A stretch of DNA of 64,000 nucleotides from Chloroflexota bacterium (GCA_024277135.1 JAJRVV010000102.1:22885-86884); one strand, 5' to 3'. Shown: positions 1 to 9,963, counted from the stretch's first letter. Made by a program: numbers and translations. The notes: generated by a model from the sequence alone, not told the origin.

Positions 1-1141
1 GCGCGCCAAACAAGCCCACTTCCGCCGCCGCGTCTATTAAAACCATACGCGCCGGTTGGTAGTTGTAGATGAAATCTGGTTGATTTTGCCGCAGCGCCAC
101 CGCTAATCCGCCTAGACCCACGCCGGTGATGGCGTGGTTGATGAATAGTTGATTGGCCGCCTCATTCAACGCCTGCCGTTCCGCCTGCTGAAACTGCCGC
201 TGGGCCAACCGCGCCGCAATCACATCAAGCTGCTCGCCGCTGCTCAAAAACGCTCGGTTTTGCCACACAAACGGTAACGCAACTGCCATCATCACCAACG
301 CCAAGAGCAGCCAACGGCCGATCCCCCGCTCCCGATTCCCATACCGCCACAACGCCAACGCCGCCAGGCCGCCCAAAACCAACGCCAGCCACGCCGTCCG
401 CGAAAAGGTGAAGAACAACGCCGCGCCCGCCGCCACAAACAGGAACAGCCACGCCGCTTGCGCCCACGGCCGCGCCCGTAAATAACAGGCCAACAGCATC
501 AACAGGCTAAATGCCAGCCCCGCCGCCAGGATATTGGGATGATCGGACAGGCCAGCCGCCCTTAGCGCCATTCGTCCCCCCTGCGCCCAGACCGTCGGGC
601 TGCCCTGGGCCGCGTCCAGCGCCAACTCCCCCCATCCGGCCAGCCCCAAATCCGCCTGCCGCAGCCATTGGCCGATGGCGACGGCCGTCTGCACAGCCAC
701 TTGAACCGCTAATCCAGCCCCCACCAGAGGGAAAACCCTGGTTTCGTTGAGCAGGAAAAGGTAGAGGAGAAACAGCAAACTCATACGTATCGCCTGAGCG
801 CCGGCCGCCAACGGATCAACGGCCGTGACCACACTCAGCCAACCCGCCGCCGCCAGCCCGGCCAGGGGCAGCCAGAGCAAAACCGGGCCGGCCTGCAATC
901 GAAACGGCCGTGCCGCCAGTTTCACTCCCCAAAACAGCGCCAGCGCCAGTAAACAAACATCGCTGGCAAACAGCAGCACATCGGAAAAATCAGCATACAC
1001 CGGGGGTGACGGCCGGGCCAGCGTCCACAAGCGCAGCCGCCAGGGCAGCGTCGCCAACAAAGCGAACAGCGCCGCCCGCGCCAGTCTATCAAACGCCAGC
1101 GCCGGCCGTTCCCGCCACCGCGATTCAATTATCCCTGCCAC
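1..1141 (-). CDS. O-antigen ligase (Wzy/WaaL)-like polytopic membrane protein, truncated by the window edge (start probably GTG at 1141)
   Basis: Manual minus-strand translation: VAGIIESRWRERPAL...LSDHPNILAAGLAFSLLML...FFTFSRTAWLALVLGG...NHAITGVGLGGL...YNYQPARMVLIDAAAEVGLFGA. HPN, SRTAW and E-x-G-L-F-G patterns are typical of O-antigen ligase family proteins. Absent from the ORF track because it is open at the edge. Confidence 0.7.
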   Translation of the reverse strand, partial: MAGIIESRWRERPALAFDRLARAALFALLATLPWRLRLWTLARPSPPVYADFSDVLLFASDVCLLALALFWGVKLAARPFRLQAGPVLLWLPLAGLAAAGWLSVVTAVDPLAAGAQAIRMSLLFLLYLFLLNETRVFPLVGAGLAVQVAVQTAVAIGQWLRQADLGLAGWGELALDAAQGSPTVWAQGGRMALRAAGLSDHPNILAAGLAFSLLMLLACYLRARPWAQAAWLFLFVAAGAALFFTFSRTAWLALVLGGLAALALWRYGNRERGIGRWLLLALVMMAVALPFVWQNRAFLSSGEQLDVIAARLAQRQFQQAERQALNEAANQLFINHAITGVGLGGLAVALRQNQPDFIYNYQPARMVLIDAAAEVGLFGA

Positions 1142-2286
1142 CGATCAACCCATCGTATCAGACGAAAAAGAAGCTCACGGCGGAGTGACGGCCGTCGTCC
1201 CCGGCCATAATAATCCGCCAATCGCGCCGCTGCTGCCAGCCGCGCCCGCCAATCAAAGCGCACATCGGCGCGGCGGCACAAAGCGATCCCCTGGCCCGGC
1301 ACATTTTCAGCCACATTCGCCGCCAACGGCCGCATCGCCATCCCCCAGGTCTGCTGCGGGTTCCGGCACAGTTTACTGGTCAGGGTGTACGGCCGTGTCA
1401 GTTTCGCCGCCGATTTTACACCCGCCAAATCCACATCAAAATCCATCCCTGTCAATGATGGAGCCAACCGCGCCAGCCGATCCGGCAGTAGTTCCTGGAA
1501 TGAGTCGTAGACGGCCGTCGCCTCAGCAAACCGCCGCCACTGCCACCGCCGCCGCTCATGTTGCAGCGGAACCTGGAAAAAGTGCGTCCGCTGCGCAAAA
1601 TGCGTCCCCATCTCGCCAAAATTCGTCGTCAGCGATTCGCGGGGAAAGACGTAGAACCGGCCGGTTTCCACCAAGAACTTAGTCTTAACGGGGAACCAAT
1701 CCGTCTCCGGGAATTGGGAAAATAGCTCGTGCATCGGATCGTGGGGCAAGACGCGCGGTTCCGCCGCCTTTAACCATGCCCGAAAAGAGGCCCACTGCGC
1801 CGCCGTGTATGCCTGCCCCTGATACCAGGCCACTTGCATGAAAAAGCCGTCGCCGCCATCATGAATGGGGATGAACGGCCGTTGCGTGAACCCATTAAAC
1901 CAGAGCGCATTCAGCGAAATTCCGGCCACACGGGCTTCATCCGCATAAAAATCTAGCGCGGCTTGTGCATACCGGTAAAATGCCCGCGACACCGCCAAAT
2001 CATCTTCCAGCAGGATGATACGGCCGTATTCCGCCGCCAAATCCCCGCTAAAAAACACATTGCCAATCAGCCCCAGGTTCCGCTCATGCCGGATGACCCG
2101 CTTTTCCCCGGCCGGCCAAACAAAATCAACCGCCGTCTGCGCCACCGCCTCATGCCGCGCCCCGCCGCCATCAATCGAAATGACCAACGGCGCGCCCGCC
2201 GCCACCTCAGCCCGGCCAATGGACGCCAACAGCCGCGCCAGCGATTCCGGCCGGTTATAGGCAACGACAACGATGGCTGGGTTCAT
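1129..2286 (-). CDS. Family 2-like glycosyltransferase
   Basis: MNPAIVVVAYNRPESLARLLASI... with EDD motif (LLEDDLAVSRAFYRYA). Start at the internal Met preferred over the 2337 start. Confidence 0.7.
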   Translation of the reverse strand: MNPAIVVVAYNRPESLARLLASIGRAEVAAGAPLVISIDGGGARHEAVAQTAVDFVWPAGEKRVIRHERNLGLIGNVFFSGDLAAEYGRIILLEDDLAVSRAFYRYAQAALDFYADEARVAGISLNALWFNGFTQRPFIPIHDGGDGFFMQVAWYQGQAYTAAQWASFRAWLKAAEPRVLPHDPMHELFSQFPETDWFPVKTKFLVETGRFYVFPRESLTTNFGEMGTHFAQRTHFFQVPLQHERRRWQWRRFAEATAVYDSFQELLPDRLARLAPSLTGMDFDVDLAGVKSAAKLTRPYTLTSKLCRNPQQTWGMAMRPLAANVAENVPGQGIALCRRADVRFDWRARLAAAARLADYYGRGRRPSLRRELLFRLIRWVDRWQG

Positions 2287-2340
2287 CTCTACCTCCGTTG
2301 ACAGGGTGACGAGGCGACTGTCGCTTTTTCGTTGCACAGT

Positions 2341-3102
2341 TCACATTCCCATGGCCACGGCCGTCTCCAACAACCTCTTCATCTTCTCCCTCACCCACTT
2401 TTGATCTGGCGTAGGCTGCCAACGGCCGCCCGCCAACGAATCGCTGACCACCACCCCGGCCGCCGCTGCTGCGCCTCGCGCCTGGGCTACGGCAAACAAT
2501 GCCGCCGCTTCCATCTCCACGGCCAACGCGCCCAGGGCCACCGCTTCGGCCGCGCCGCTCGCCGTTTCTCGGTATGGGGTGTTGGTTGTCCATATATTGC
2601 CTACACGAAAATCATGGCCTCGTCCCTGCAACGCCGACTGCCACGAAGTTAGTAAACGGCCGTCCGCCGCCGCCAACTCCCCCGGCGGCAGATAATGCGC
2701 CGACACCCCATCCTGCCGCACCGCCCCCGCCGCCAGCAGTATATCGCCCGCCGCCAAATCGGCCGTCAACCCGCCGCAGGTACCTACTCCGATGAACTGT
2801 TTGGCCCCCCACTCCGCCAACTCCTCCACCAACACCCCCCCCACCGGCCCGCCTATGCCAAACCGGGAAGCAAGAGCCACCCGGCCGTTCAGTCGCCGCA
2901 GCCGGTGTAAATCCCCAAAAAAGCCGCCAATTCGCCGGCCCCGCCACTTCTTCACCCCCCAATCAGCCAGCCAGGGCTGGTAGCAGAAAATCACCCGCTC
3001 CGGAGGATTTCCAACCGGCCCCTGCCCCACCTTTCGCCGGTAAGCTAACGACTGCGCGGCCGTCAAAATCCCATTTTCGCTTAAAAATTTTCCTATCATC
3101 AT
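2341..3102 (-). CDS. Nucleoside phosphorylase (PNP/UDP family)
   Basis: GTCGGLTADLAAGDILLAAGAVRQDGVSAHYLPPGE...ALAVEMEAAALFAVAQ...VVSDSL. Confidence 0.8.
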   Translation of the reverse strand: MMIGKFLSENGILTAAQSLAYRRKVGQGPVGNPPERVIFCYQPWLADWGVKKWRGRRIGGFFGDLHRLRRLNGRVALASRFGIGGPVGGVLVEELAEWGAKQFIGVGTCGGLTADLAAGDILLAAGAVRQDGVSAHYLPPGELAAADGRLLTSWQSALQGRGHDFRVGNIWTTNTPYRETASGAAEAVALGALAVEMEAAALFAVAQARGAAAAAGVVVSDSLAGGRWQPTPDQKWVREKMKRLLETAVAMGM

Positions 3103-3162
3103 TATCGCTATCCGAAATAAAGTTTAATGCAGACGATCAAATCCAAAATCGCCAATCCAAAA

Positions 3163-4473
3163 TCACTTCTCTTTTTGCCGCCAATATCCGGCGACCGCCA
3201 ACATTTGCAGGAACAGGAGGGTACAAACGCCATAAACGGCCGTCACTCCCCAGCGGGGCAGCAAAAAAGCGAAGGCCAACGGCGGGCCGATGGCGCTGCC
3301 CAAATCCCCCGCCGTGAACATCACGCCCAGGATGCGGCCTCGTTCCGCTTCTGCGGAAAAATCGCCAGCCAAGGCGGTGGACAACCCCTGATTGCTGCTG
3401 CTGGCAACGGCCGTCAGCGGCAAAGCCAGCAAGAACAGCCACGGATTCCCCCACCACAACAAACCAAACCCAATCACCCCGGCCACCAGCCCCCACAAAA
3501 CAACCCGCCACCGGCTGCCTACCCGGTCAGAGGCAGCGCCCAGCATGGGGGTAAACATCACGCTGAAGAAGGTGTTGACCGCCAACGCCATGCCGGTGAG
3601 AGAGGAGACGCCGATGACCCGGCCGTGTACCATCACCGAATCTCCCCATAAACCGGCCATTAACACGCTAACAGTAGGGATGAACATGCCGGCGATGACA
3701 ATGCGATTGACGCCCAACAAACCGACGGCCGAGATCAACTGCGGTCTACGGCGGAAATTGATCAACAAATTTTGCGTATGCTTCCATTTTTCCGCCCACC
3801 AGGCCACATTGATGACGGGCAACTGCATCGCAGCAGCCGCGGCGTTACCTCCTGTTTCCGGCAGCAACGCCCAAGCGATCAGCGCCCCCAACAAGTTCAG
3901 GGCGGCGGCGACGGCCATGGCCGCGTGAAACCCCAGCCAATCCGTCAACACGCCGCCGGACAATGCCCCCGTCGCCGCGCCGGAGAAAAAGGAAATCTGG
4001 TAGAAACCAACCCAGCGCCCCCGATTGTTGCCATCTGAAATATCAAAAATGATGGCGTTGCCTGCCACCCAAATGCCAGACCAGGCAATGCCCCACAACA
4101 AGCGGCCCAGCAGCAGCGGCCAAAAGCCGACGGCGAGGGCGTAAAACGCGGTGGAAATAGCCCCCAAAAACAGCGCGGGGACGAACAGACGGCGGCGCGG
4201 CCAACGGTCACACAACCAACCCAGGGCGTTGTTGCTGAACAGGCGGATAAAGCGATTGGCGGAGAGCAGGATGCCGACGGCGGCCAGCAAAACGCCAGCT
4301 TGCTCGGTGTGGGTGGGCAGCACCGTGTACAAGGCGGTGTCGCCCAAAAGGGACAGCCCCGTGCCCAAGCTGACAGCCCAGATCACGCGCTGGGGCGAGA
4401 TGGCGGCGTCCAGGTTCGCAGTCCGGCTCTCTTTTGGGGGGACGTGAGACATGGTGGGGGATGGTAACACACT
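3163..4473 (-). CDS. MFS transporter
   Basis: About 12 hydrophobic segments; GWLCDRWPRRRLFVPALF motif. Track start at 4578 lies upstream of a terminator hairpin, so the start is probably MSVLPSPTMSHV or MSHVPPKES. Confidence 0.75.
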   Translation of the reverse strand, partial: SVLPSPTMSHVPPKESRTANLDAAISPQRVIWAVSLGTGLSLLGDTALYTVLPTHTEQAGVLLAAVGILLSANRFIRLFSNNALGWLCDRWPRRRLFVPALFLGAISTAFYALAVGFWPLLLGRLLWGIAWSGIWVAGNAIIFDISDGNNRGRWVGFYQISFFSGAATGALSGGVLTDWLGFHAAMAVAAALNLLGALIAWALLPETGGNAAAAAMQLPVINVAWWAEKWKHTQNLLINFRRRPQLISAVGLLGVNRIVIAGMFIPTVSVLMAGLWGDSVMVHGRVIGVSSLTGMALAVNTFFSVMFTPMLGAASDRVGSRWRVVLWGLVAGVIGFGLLWWGNPWLFLLALPLTAVASSSNQGLSTALAGDFSAEAERGRILGVMFTAGDLGSAIGPPLAFAFLLPRWGVTAVYGVCTLLFLQMLAVAGYWRQKEK

Positions 4474-4489
4474 CATTCCCCTGGGCACA

Positions 4490-4536
4490 AAAAAACGGCC
4501 GTTCTCGCGGGAGAGACGGCCGTTTTCAATTGGCAG
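4490..4536 (-). terminator. Intrinsic terminator of the CBS-domain gene
   Basis: Minus strand AAAACGGCCGTCTCTCCCGCGAGAACGGCCGTTTTTTTG: stem whose two arms are both ACGGCCGT, followed by a T7 tract. Confidence 0.8.
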
Positions 4537-4552
4537 ATTTTGAGCAGACAGA

Positions 4553-4993
4553 TCAGGCGCGGCTGCCCACCTCTTCATTAAACCAGGCGATCAAAATGCG
4601 AAAAATATCTGATTCGGTGATGATGCCCACCAGGTTATTGTCATCATCCACCACCGGCAGCGCGCCAATGCGGTTGTTATAGAGCAGCGTCGCCGCCGTT
4701 TTGATAGTGTCATTGGGGCCAATGGTGGTCACATCGGCCGTCATGATTTCTTTCACCGTCAACTTAGCCAGCAGGTAATTAATTTCCCACACATTCAGCG
4801 ACGTGGCATCCGAAGGTTCTGCCTGCCGCACATCGCTGCGGGTGATGATACCCACCACATTGCCGTTTTCACACACCGGCATCCGGCGAATCTTGTTGCT
4901 CCGCATCAATTTGTGGGCTTCCAGCATGGGCATATCGGGGCTGGCGGTCACCACATCAGCGACCATCCAATCTTTGACGAGTAAATTTTTCAT
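4553..4993 (-). CDS. CBS domain-pair protein
   Basis: Two repeats: LVKDWMVADVVTASPDMPMLEAHKLM...MPVCENGNVVGIITRSD and VKEIMTADVTTIGPNDTIKTAA...LPVVDDDNNLVGIITESDIFR. Confidence 0.9.
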   Translation of the reverse strand: MKNLLVKDWMVADVVTASPDMPMLEAHKLMRSNKIRRMPVCENGNVVGIITRSDVRQAEPSDATSLNVWEINYLLAKLTVKEIMTADVTTIGPNDTIKTAATLLYNNRIGALPVVDDDNNLVGIITESDIFRILIAWFNEEVGSRA

Positions 4994-5108
4994 AAGGAAA
5001 TTCTCCTTTTCCCTTTTAGTTTTAGTTGGTAATTCACGGGACTTACCAGATCATTGTAACATAAAATTCAGGGAAGCGAGTCATCATTTTTCGTGATATT
5101 TGTCACCA

Positions 5109-5819
5109 TCAAAGGCCGAGATAGGCGGCGCGTACATGCTCGTTGTTCATCAAATCGCGGCTTTTCCCTTCCAATTCCACCTTTCCCTGCGCCAGAACAA
5201 ACCCATAATCGCTGACGGCCAGCGCCATTTGCACATTTTGCTCCACCAGCAACATCGTGATCCCTTCTTTCTTGAGTCGTTTGAGCGATTGGAACAAGTC
5301 TAACACCAGCACTGGCGCTAAACCGAGGGAAAGTTCGTCAATCATCAACACTTTAGGTTCAGCCATGATGCCGCGTGCGACGGCCAGCATTTGCTGTTCG
5401 CCACCGCTCAACGTGCCCGCTTTCTGGTCTCGCCGCTCTTTGAGTCGGGGAAACATCTCGTAAACCCGCTCCAAGTTGCGGGCGGTGTGCGGCCGTGCCC
5501 GTTTGGGTGAAGCGCCCATCTCCAGGTTTTCTTCTACGCTCATGTCTGTGAACAACTGCCGCCCTTCCGGCACCAAAATCAAACCCATATCTGCTTTGGC
5601 ATGGGCCGAGACTTTACTCACATCCTCCCCTTCAAACCAAACCGACCCTTCCCAGGGAGACAGCAATCCCATCACGGTGCGCAGCATGGTCGTTTTACCG
5701 GCGCCGTTGGCGCCCACGAGCGAGGTCAGTTTTCCTTGCTCCAGTGTCATGGTGGCGCCCCAAAGAATCTGGACTTCGCCATAACCGGAAGCTACGTCTC
5801 GAATTTCTAGTATCGCCAT
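5109..5819 (-). CDS. livF: Branched-chain amino-acid ABC transporter ATP-binding protein
   Basis: GANGAGKTT Walker A, LSGGEQQMLAVARG signature, order in liv operon. Confidence 0.92.
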   Translation of the reverse strand: MAILEIRDVASGYGEVQILWGATMTLEQGKLTSLVGANGAGKTTMLRTVMGLLSPWEGSVWFEGEDVSKVSAHAKADMGLILVPEGRQLFTDMSVEENLEMGASPKRARPHTARNLERVYEMFPRLKERRDQKAGTLSGGEQQMLAVARGIMAEPKVLMIDELSLGLAPVLVLDLFQSLKRLKKEGITMLLVEQNVQMALAVSDYGFVLAQGKVELEGKSRDLMNNEHVRAAYLGL

Positions 5820-6586
5820 TATTCTGCCCTCACAAATTCGTCGTCGTCCTGCATCAGTCGCTCGGCCAGTTTTGGATCGCCCAGGTAAGCCTCGATCACC
5901 TTCTCATTATTGGCGACTTCTTCCGGGGTGCCTTCAGCAATTTGACAGCCGTAATCCAGCACAATGATCCGCTCCGACACGTTCATCACGGCGTGCATCA
6001 CATGCTCAATCATGATGATGGTGATGCCTCGGTTCCGAATTTTACGCACGATTTCGACCATCCCGGCGATTTCAGAGGGATTCAACCCGGCCAGCACTTC
6101 ATCCAACAGCATGAGATACGGTCGTGACGCCAATGCCCGCGCCATCTCCAGCCGCTTTTTCTGACCCACGTTCAAACTGCTGGCTAACTGGTCAGCCCGA
6201 TCCGCCAAACCAACAAACTCCATCACTTCCTCGGCGATGTCGCCCGCTTTGCCCAAGGAGTGATTTTCCCGGCCAAAGCAAGCGCCCACCATCACATTTT
6301 CGCGGACGGAGATTTCGTTTAACGGCCGTACAATTTGGTGCGTCCGGGCCAACCCGGCGCGGGCCATCTCATACGTCTTCATCCCGGCCGTTTGCTTGCC
6401 ATTAAACAACACCCGGCCCTCATTCGGCGTGTACACCCCATTAATCACGTTAAACAGCGTCGTCTTCCCCGCCCCATTCGGGCCAATCAATCCCAAAATC
6501 TGGCCTTGCGGCAAATCAAACGTCACATCCGTCAACGCTTGCAGGCCGCCAAACAGTTTACTTACGCCTTCAACCTGCAAAATCAT
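5819..6586 (-). CDS. livG: Branched-chain amino-acid ABC transporter ATP-binding protein
   Basis: GPNGAGKTTLFNVINGVYTP, LNVGQKKRLEMARAL, LLDEVLAGLNPSE. Confidence 0.92.
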   Translation of the reverse strand: MILQVEGVSKLFGGLQALTDVTFDLPQGQILGLIGPNGAGKTTLFNVINGVYTPNEGRVLFNGKQTAGMKTYEMARAGLARTHQIVRPLNEISVRENVMVGACFGRENHSLGKAGDIAEEVMEFVGLADRADQLASSLNVGQKKRLEMARALASRPYLMLLDEVLAGLNPSEIAGMVEIVRKIRNRGITIIMIEHVMHAVMNVSERIIVLDYGCQIAEGTPEEVANNEKVIEAYLGDPKLAERLMQDDDEFVRAE

Positions 6587-7554
6587 TGTAATATCCTCCG
6601 CGATTTCGGGAACCGGTTTCGCACCCAGCCCACGACGCCGGCCGGCACAAACAACACAATCCCCAACAGCAACGCGCCGGCCACCGCCAATTGAATATCC
6701 TTGAAGAAACGACTCGTCAGCAGCAAACCGCGCATCCGCTGGTAGCCGGCGCCGCCTAGAATCGGCCCCAGCACCGTTCCCTGGCCGCCCAACATCACCA
6801 TCACGATCATCTCAATCGAAAGATGCAGCCGGAAAGCCGGGGCCGGTTCGATATTTCCGTTTTTGAAGAAGAAAAGCGCCCCCAAAATGCCGGGGAACAA
6901 CGCCGACAACACATACGCCCATGTTTTGGCGTTGGGCGCCGCTACCCCCATCACTTCGGCTGCGTCTTCATCTTCCCGAATCGCCAGCAAACCGAGGCCG
7001 AATTTAGAAGTGCGCACCAGATAGCTGACAATGATAACCGCCATCGTCAACGCCACCAGAACATAAAAGCTCATCCACAAAGCTTCCCGCGCGCCGCCAT
7101 ATGCCTTATAAACTGAGAAATTCAAGGTCATGCCCACCGGGCCGCCAAATAAGCCGAAATTATTGATGAAAGCCCGAATCGCCTCGTTGACGCCAATAGT
7201 CGCCAGAGCAAAATAGCCGCCGCGCAAGCGCAAAATCGCTTTACCCAACAAAAAAGCCACCAGAGCGCTGGCCAGACCGCCGGCCAACATCGACGGCCAC
7301 AACGACCACTCTTGCGCGCTCATCAGATAAAACCCGACGTAACCGCCCAGACCAAAATAAACCACATGACCAAAGCTGACGTAGCCGGTATATCCCAAAA
7401 AGATATTCAGGCTGGAAGCCAACGCCACCGACAGCAGCATGGTAAAGGCTTCTTCACGGGTGATGTCTTTACCAGTAATAACTGGCCAGAGGGCCAAAGC
7501 CAAAACGGCCGTGAGCGAAATGATTAAGCCAAGATAATTACGCCACCCTTTCAT
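6583..7554 (-). CDS. livM: Branched-chain amino-acid ABC transporter permease
   Basis: Polytopic; GYTGYVSFGHVVYFGLGGY, AIREDEDAAEVMGV typical of LivM. Confidence 0.9.
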   Translation of the reverse strand: MKGWRNYLGLIISLTAVLALALWPVITGKDITREEAFTMLLSVALASSLNIFLGYTGYVSFGHVVYFGLGGYVGFYLMSAQEWSLWPSMLAGGLASALVAFLLGKAILRLRGGYFALATIGVNEAIRAFINNFGLFGGPVGMTLNFSVYKAYGGAREALWMSFYVLVALTMAVIIVSYLVRTSKFGLGLLAIREDEDAAEVMGVAAPNAKTWAYVLSALFPGILGALFFFKNGNIEPAPAFRLHLSIEMIVMVMLGGQGTVLGPILGGAGYQRMRGLLLTSRFFKDIQLAVAGALLLGIVLFVPAGVVGWVRNRFPKSRRILQ

Positions 7555-8408
7555 TTTTTCGCTCCAAATATCCCAGAGGGGCGAACCAGCAGGATGAGAA
7601 CAAACAGGATGAACTCAAGAACTGGCACCCAGGTAGTGGGCATGAAGGTGGGGATAATGCCTTCCATCACGCCTAAAATCAAGCCGCCAAACAAAGCCCC
7701 AATCGGGTTTCCCAAACCGCCCAACACACCAATGACAAAACTTTTCAGCTCATAAACCCCGCCGGCCAAAATGGTGAAGGGAAAGAAGGTGGCAATCAAC
7801 GCCCCGGCAATGGCGGCCAACATCGTGCCCAACCCAAAGCTGAGGGCCAGGATGCGGGTGGAGGGAACGCCCATCAATTCGGCGGCGTCCCGGTTATTAG
7901 CCACCGCCCGCACATAACGGCCGGGGCGGGTTCGGTGCAGGAAGAAGTACAAAGCGCCTGTCACCAACAGCGCCACTAATGCAGCCACCAGGCGGGTTCC
8001 CAACATAGTAATTGGGCCTACGGTGACGCTGCCCATTGTAAAATCTACATTGCGGGGAGAAGCGCTGAAAACGGCCGTGCCCAGGCCGATGATAATCATG
8101 TTGACCGCAAACGTCGCCAGCAACGTAGACAAATGCGGGGCATTAATCACACGATGCACCGCTACGTAATAAATCACAACCCCCAGCAGCAATCCGATAC
8201 CAGCGACTAAAATCAACGCAATGTATGGATGCAAACCCAGGCCGGTCACAATAAGATAGACGCCAAACATACCAACGGCAATCACGGGGCCATGCGCCAG
8301 ATTAATCACATTCATGACGCCCCAGATTAAGGTTAGTCCCATGGCAGCCACGCCATAAACAAAGCCCAGGAGCAGGCCATCAATGATAGAAGCAAATAAA
8401 AAATCCAT
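7551..8408 (-). CDS. livH: Branched-chain amino-acid ABC transporter permease
   Basis: DGLLLGFVYGVAAMGLTLIWGVMNVINLAHG; start probably MDFLFASI. Confidence 0.9.
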   Translation of the reverse strand: MDFLFASIIDGLLLGFVYGVAAMGLTLIWGVMNVINLAHGPVIAVGMFGVYLIVTGLGLHPYIALILVAGIGLLLGVVIYYVAVHRVINAPHLSTLLATFAVNMIIIGLGTAVFSASPRNVDFTMGSVTVGPITMLGTRLVAALVALLVTGALYFFLHRTRPGRYVRAVANNRDAAELMGVPSTRILALSFGLGTMLAAIAGALIATFFPFTILAGGVYELKSFVIGVLGGLGNPIGALFGGLILGVMEGIIPTFMPTTWVPVLEFILFVLILLVRPSGIFGAKK

Positions 8409-8427
8409 TCGATCCTCCTTCATAAAA

Positions 8428-8460
8428 ATCCCCGTAGGCACAATAAGCGCCTACGGGGAT
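8428..8460 (-). promoter_or_regulatory. Stem-loop between substrate-binding protein and permease genes of the liv operon
   Basis: ATCCCCGTAGGC-9 nt-GCCTACGGGGAT, 12-bp perfect arms in the 8442-8481 gap / livH 5' end. Confidence 0.7.
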
Positions 8461-8481
8461 CAAGGCGGGTCAAGTCATACC

Positions 8482-9864
8482 TTACTCCATCGGGTAGATG
8501 GTGTCGGCAGTGGCCCCGGCCGCAGGCCAGACCACTTGTTTCATCAAATTACCATCTGCATCACGCTGCCATTGGATATAAATCATGGAGTGTCCAATCT
8601 GCAAGCCGTGCAGTTCAGCGCTGGTATCAAATTTGATGTTACCGTAGAAGGTAAGCAGATCCATATTTTCCAACGCTGCCCGTACCGCTTCCGGATCAGT
8701 GGAGTCGGCGTCCACAATCGCTTTTTGCAGGATCAGTCCAGCCGCATAACCGCCGGCCGAATGATAGGATGGTTCTTCGCCGTTGTAAGCGGACTCATAA
8801 CCGGCTACAAATTCATCGCCCGACGGGCCAAACCAATCCAGGCCAGCTTCGGCCGCAGATTCCGGGGTAAAGGCGGCCAGGGGTTCCCATTGGCTGGGGC
8901 CAATCACGCCATAAGCGGCATCGCCCAAATCGGCGAAATCGGGTTCCGGCGGAGCCACCAATAAGGTCAAGAAGTTGATGCCCACGCCTTTTTCACTAAT
9001 CTGGCGGGCAAACGTGCTGCCATCCTGGAAGTGGCCGCCGCCGAGAATCGCTTCCGGATCCGCATCCTGAATTTTGTTGATGAAAGGAGAGAAATCAGTC
9101 GTTTCCGGGTCGTACCCTTCGAACAAGACGATGTCATATCCCAATTCCTCAGCATATACTTTGGCCGCTTCCACCACAGTGGTGGAGAATTTGCTGTTTT
9201 CGTAAACAAACGCCAACTTGGAGACATTGGGGTCTATCTGGCGCAGCAGATCAATCGCGCCCGTCAGGTAACGACTGGCAGGGGTGTATGCCTGATAAAC
9301 CATGGTGTACCCCTGTTTGTACACCGAGTCAGACGCGGCGCCGGTGGTAATCATCACTTTGCCATACTGCTCGGCGATCACGGCCGACGCGGCCGTCAGG
9401 CCGCTGGAATAGGGGCTGATGAGGAAGTCTGCTTCATCTTCCGTCGCCAATCGGGTGTATAGTTCCTGCACCCGGTCAGAGTTGCTCTCATCGTCATAAG
9501 TAACGGAATCGAACATCACTTTGGTGCCGTCGCTCAATTCGATGCCGCCGGCGTTGTTGACGTCATCCATCCACTGCGTCAAACCATTCACCTGACGAGT
9601 AGAGGATACGTTCAGCTTGCCCGTTTGTGAAGCGGTGAAACCGATGGTCAGAGTCACTTCTTTCGCTTCCGGGGCTGCGGCCGTGTTGTCCGTTGTGTCT
9701 GCGGCCGTGTTGTCCGTTGTGTCTGCGGCCGTATTGTCCGTTGTGTCTGCGGCCGTATCGTCCGGGGTGTCCGTGGCGCTATCTTCTGTATCGCCGCCAC
9801 AAGCCGCTAACACCAAACTCAACATAAGTAAAACCAGTAAGAAAAGGGTAAATGTGCGTTTCAT
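8482..9864 (-). CDS. livK: Branched-chain amino-acid-type ABC transporter substrate-binding lipoprotein
   Basis: Lipobox LVLAACGG; periplasmic-binding fold ITIGFTASQTGKLN; adjacent to livHMGF. Confidence 0.88.
   Translation of the reverse strand: MKRTFTLFLLVLLMLSLVLAACGGDTEDSATDTPDDTAADTTDNTAADTTDNTAADTTDNTAAAPEAKEVTLTIGFTASQTGKLNVSSTRQVNGLTQWMDDVNNAGGIELSDGTKVMFDSVTYDDESNSDRVQELYTRLATEDEADFLISPYSSGLTAASAVIAEQYGKVMITTGAASDSVYKQGYTMVYQAYTPASRYLTGAIDLLRQIDPNVSKLAFVYENSKFSTTVVEAAKVYAEELGYDIVLFEGYDPETTDFSPFINKIQDADPEAILGGGHFQDGSTFARQISEKGVGINFLTLLVAPPEPDFADLGDAAYGVIGPSQWEPLAAFTPESAAEAGLDWFGPSGDEFVAGYESAYNGEEPSYHSAGGYAAGLILQKAIVDADSTDPEAVRAALENMDLLTFYGNIKFDTSAELHGLQIGHSMIYIQWQRDADGNLMKQVVWPAAGATADTIYPME
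9677..9772 (-). repeat. 24-bp tandem repeat (3 units plus one divergent unit) coding for (A)DTTDNTA in the lipoprotein linker
   Basis: GCGGCCGTgTTGTCCGTTGTGTCT at 9677, 9701, 9725, then a degenerate unit at 9749. Confidence 0.95.
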
Positions 9865-9963
9865 GATTCGTCCTCCTTAAAGACAAATGAAACTATAGTA
9901 GAAACATAAGCCATGGATGCTCAGAAAAGATTTTGGAATTAGGAGTAACTTGCCCAAGGGCAA

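Noticed and set aside
825-1682. 285-aa plus-strand ORF
   Set aside because: Antisense to O-antigen ligase-like and glycosyltransferase genes; composition (Ser/Ala/Pro/Arg-rich) typical of spurious high-GC ORFs.
9677-9772. CRISPR-like array
   Set aside because: Units are contiguous 24-bp tandem coding repeats without spacers.
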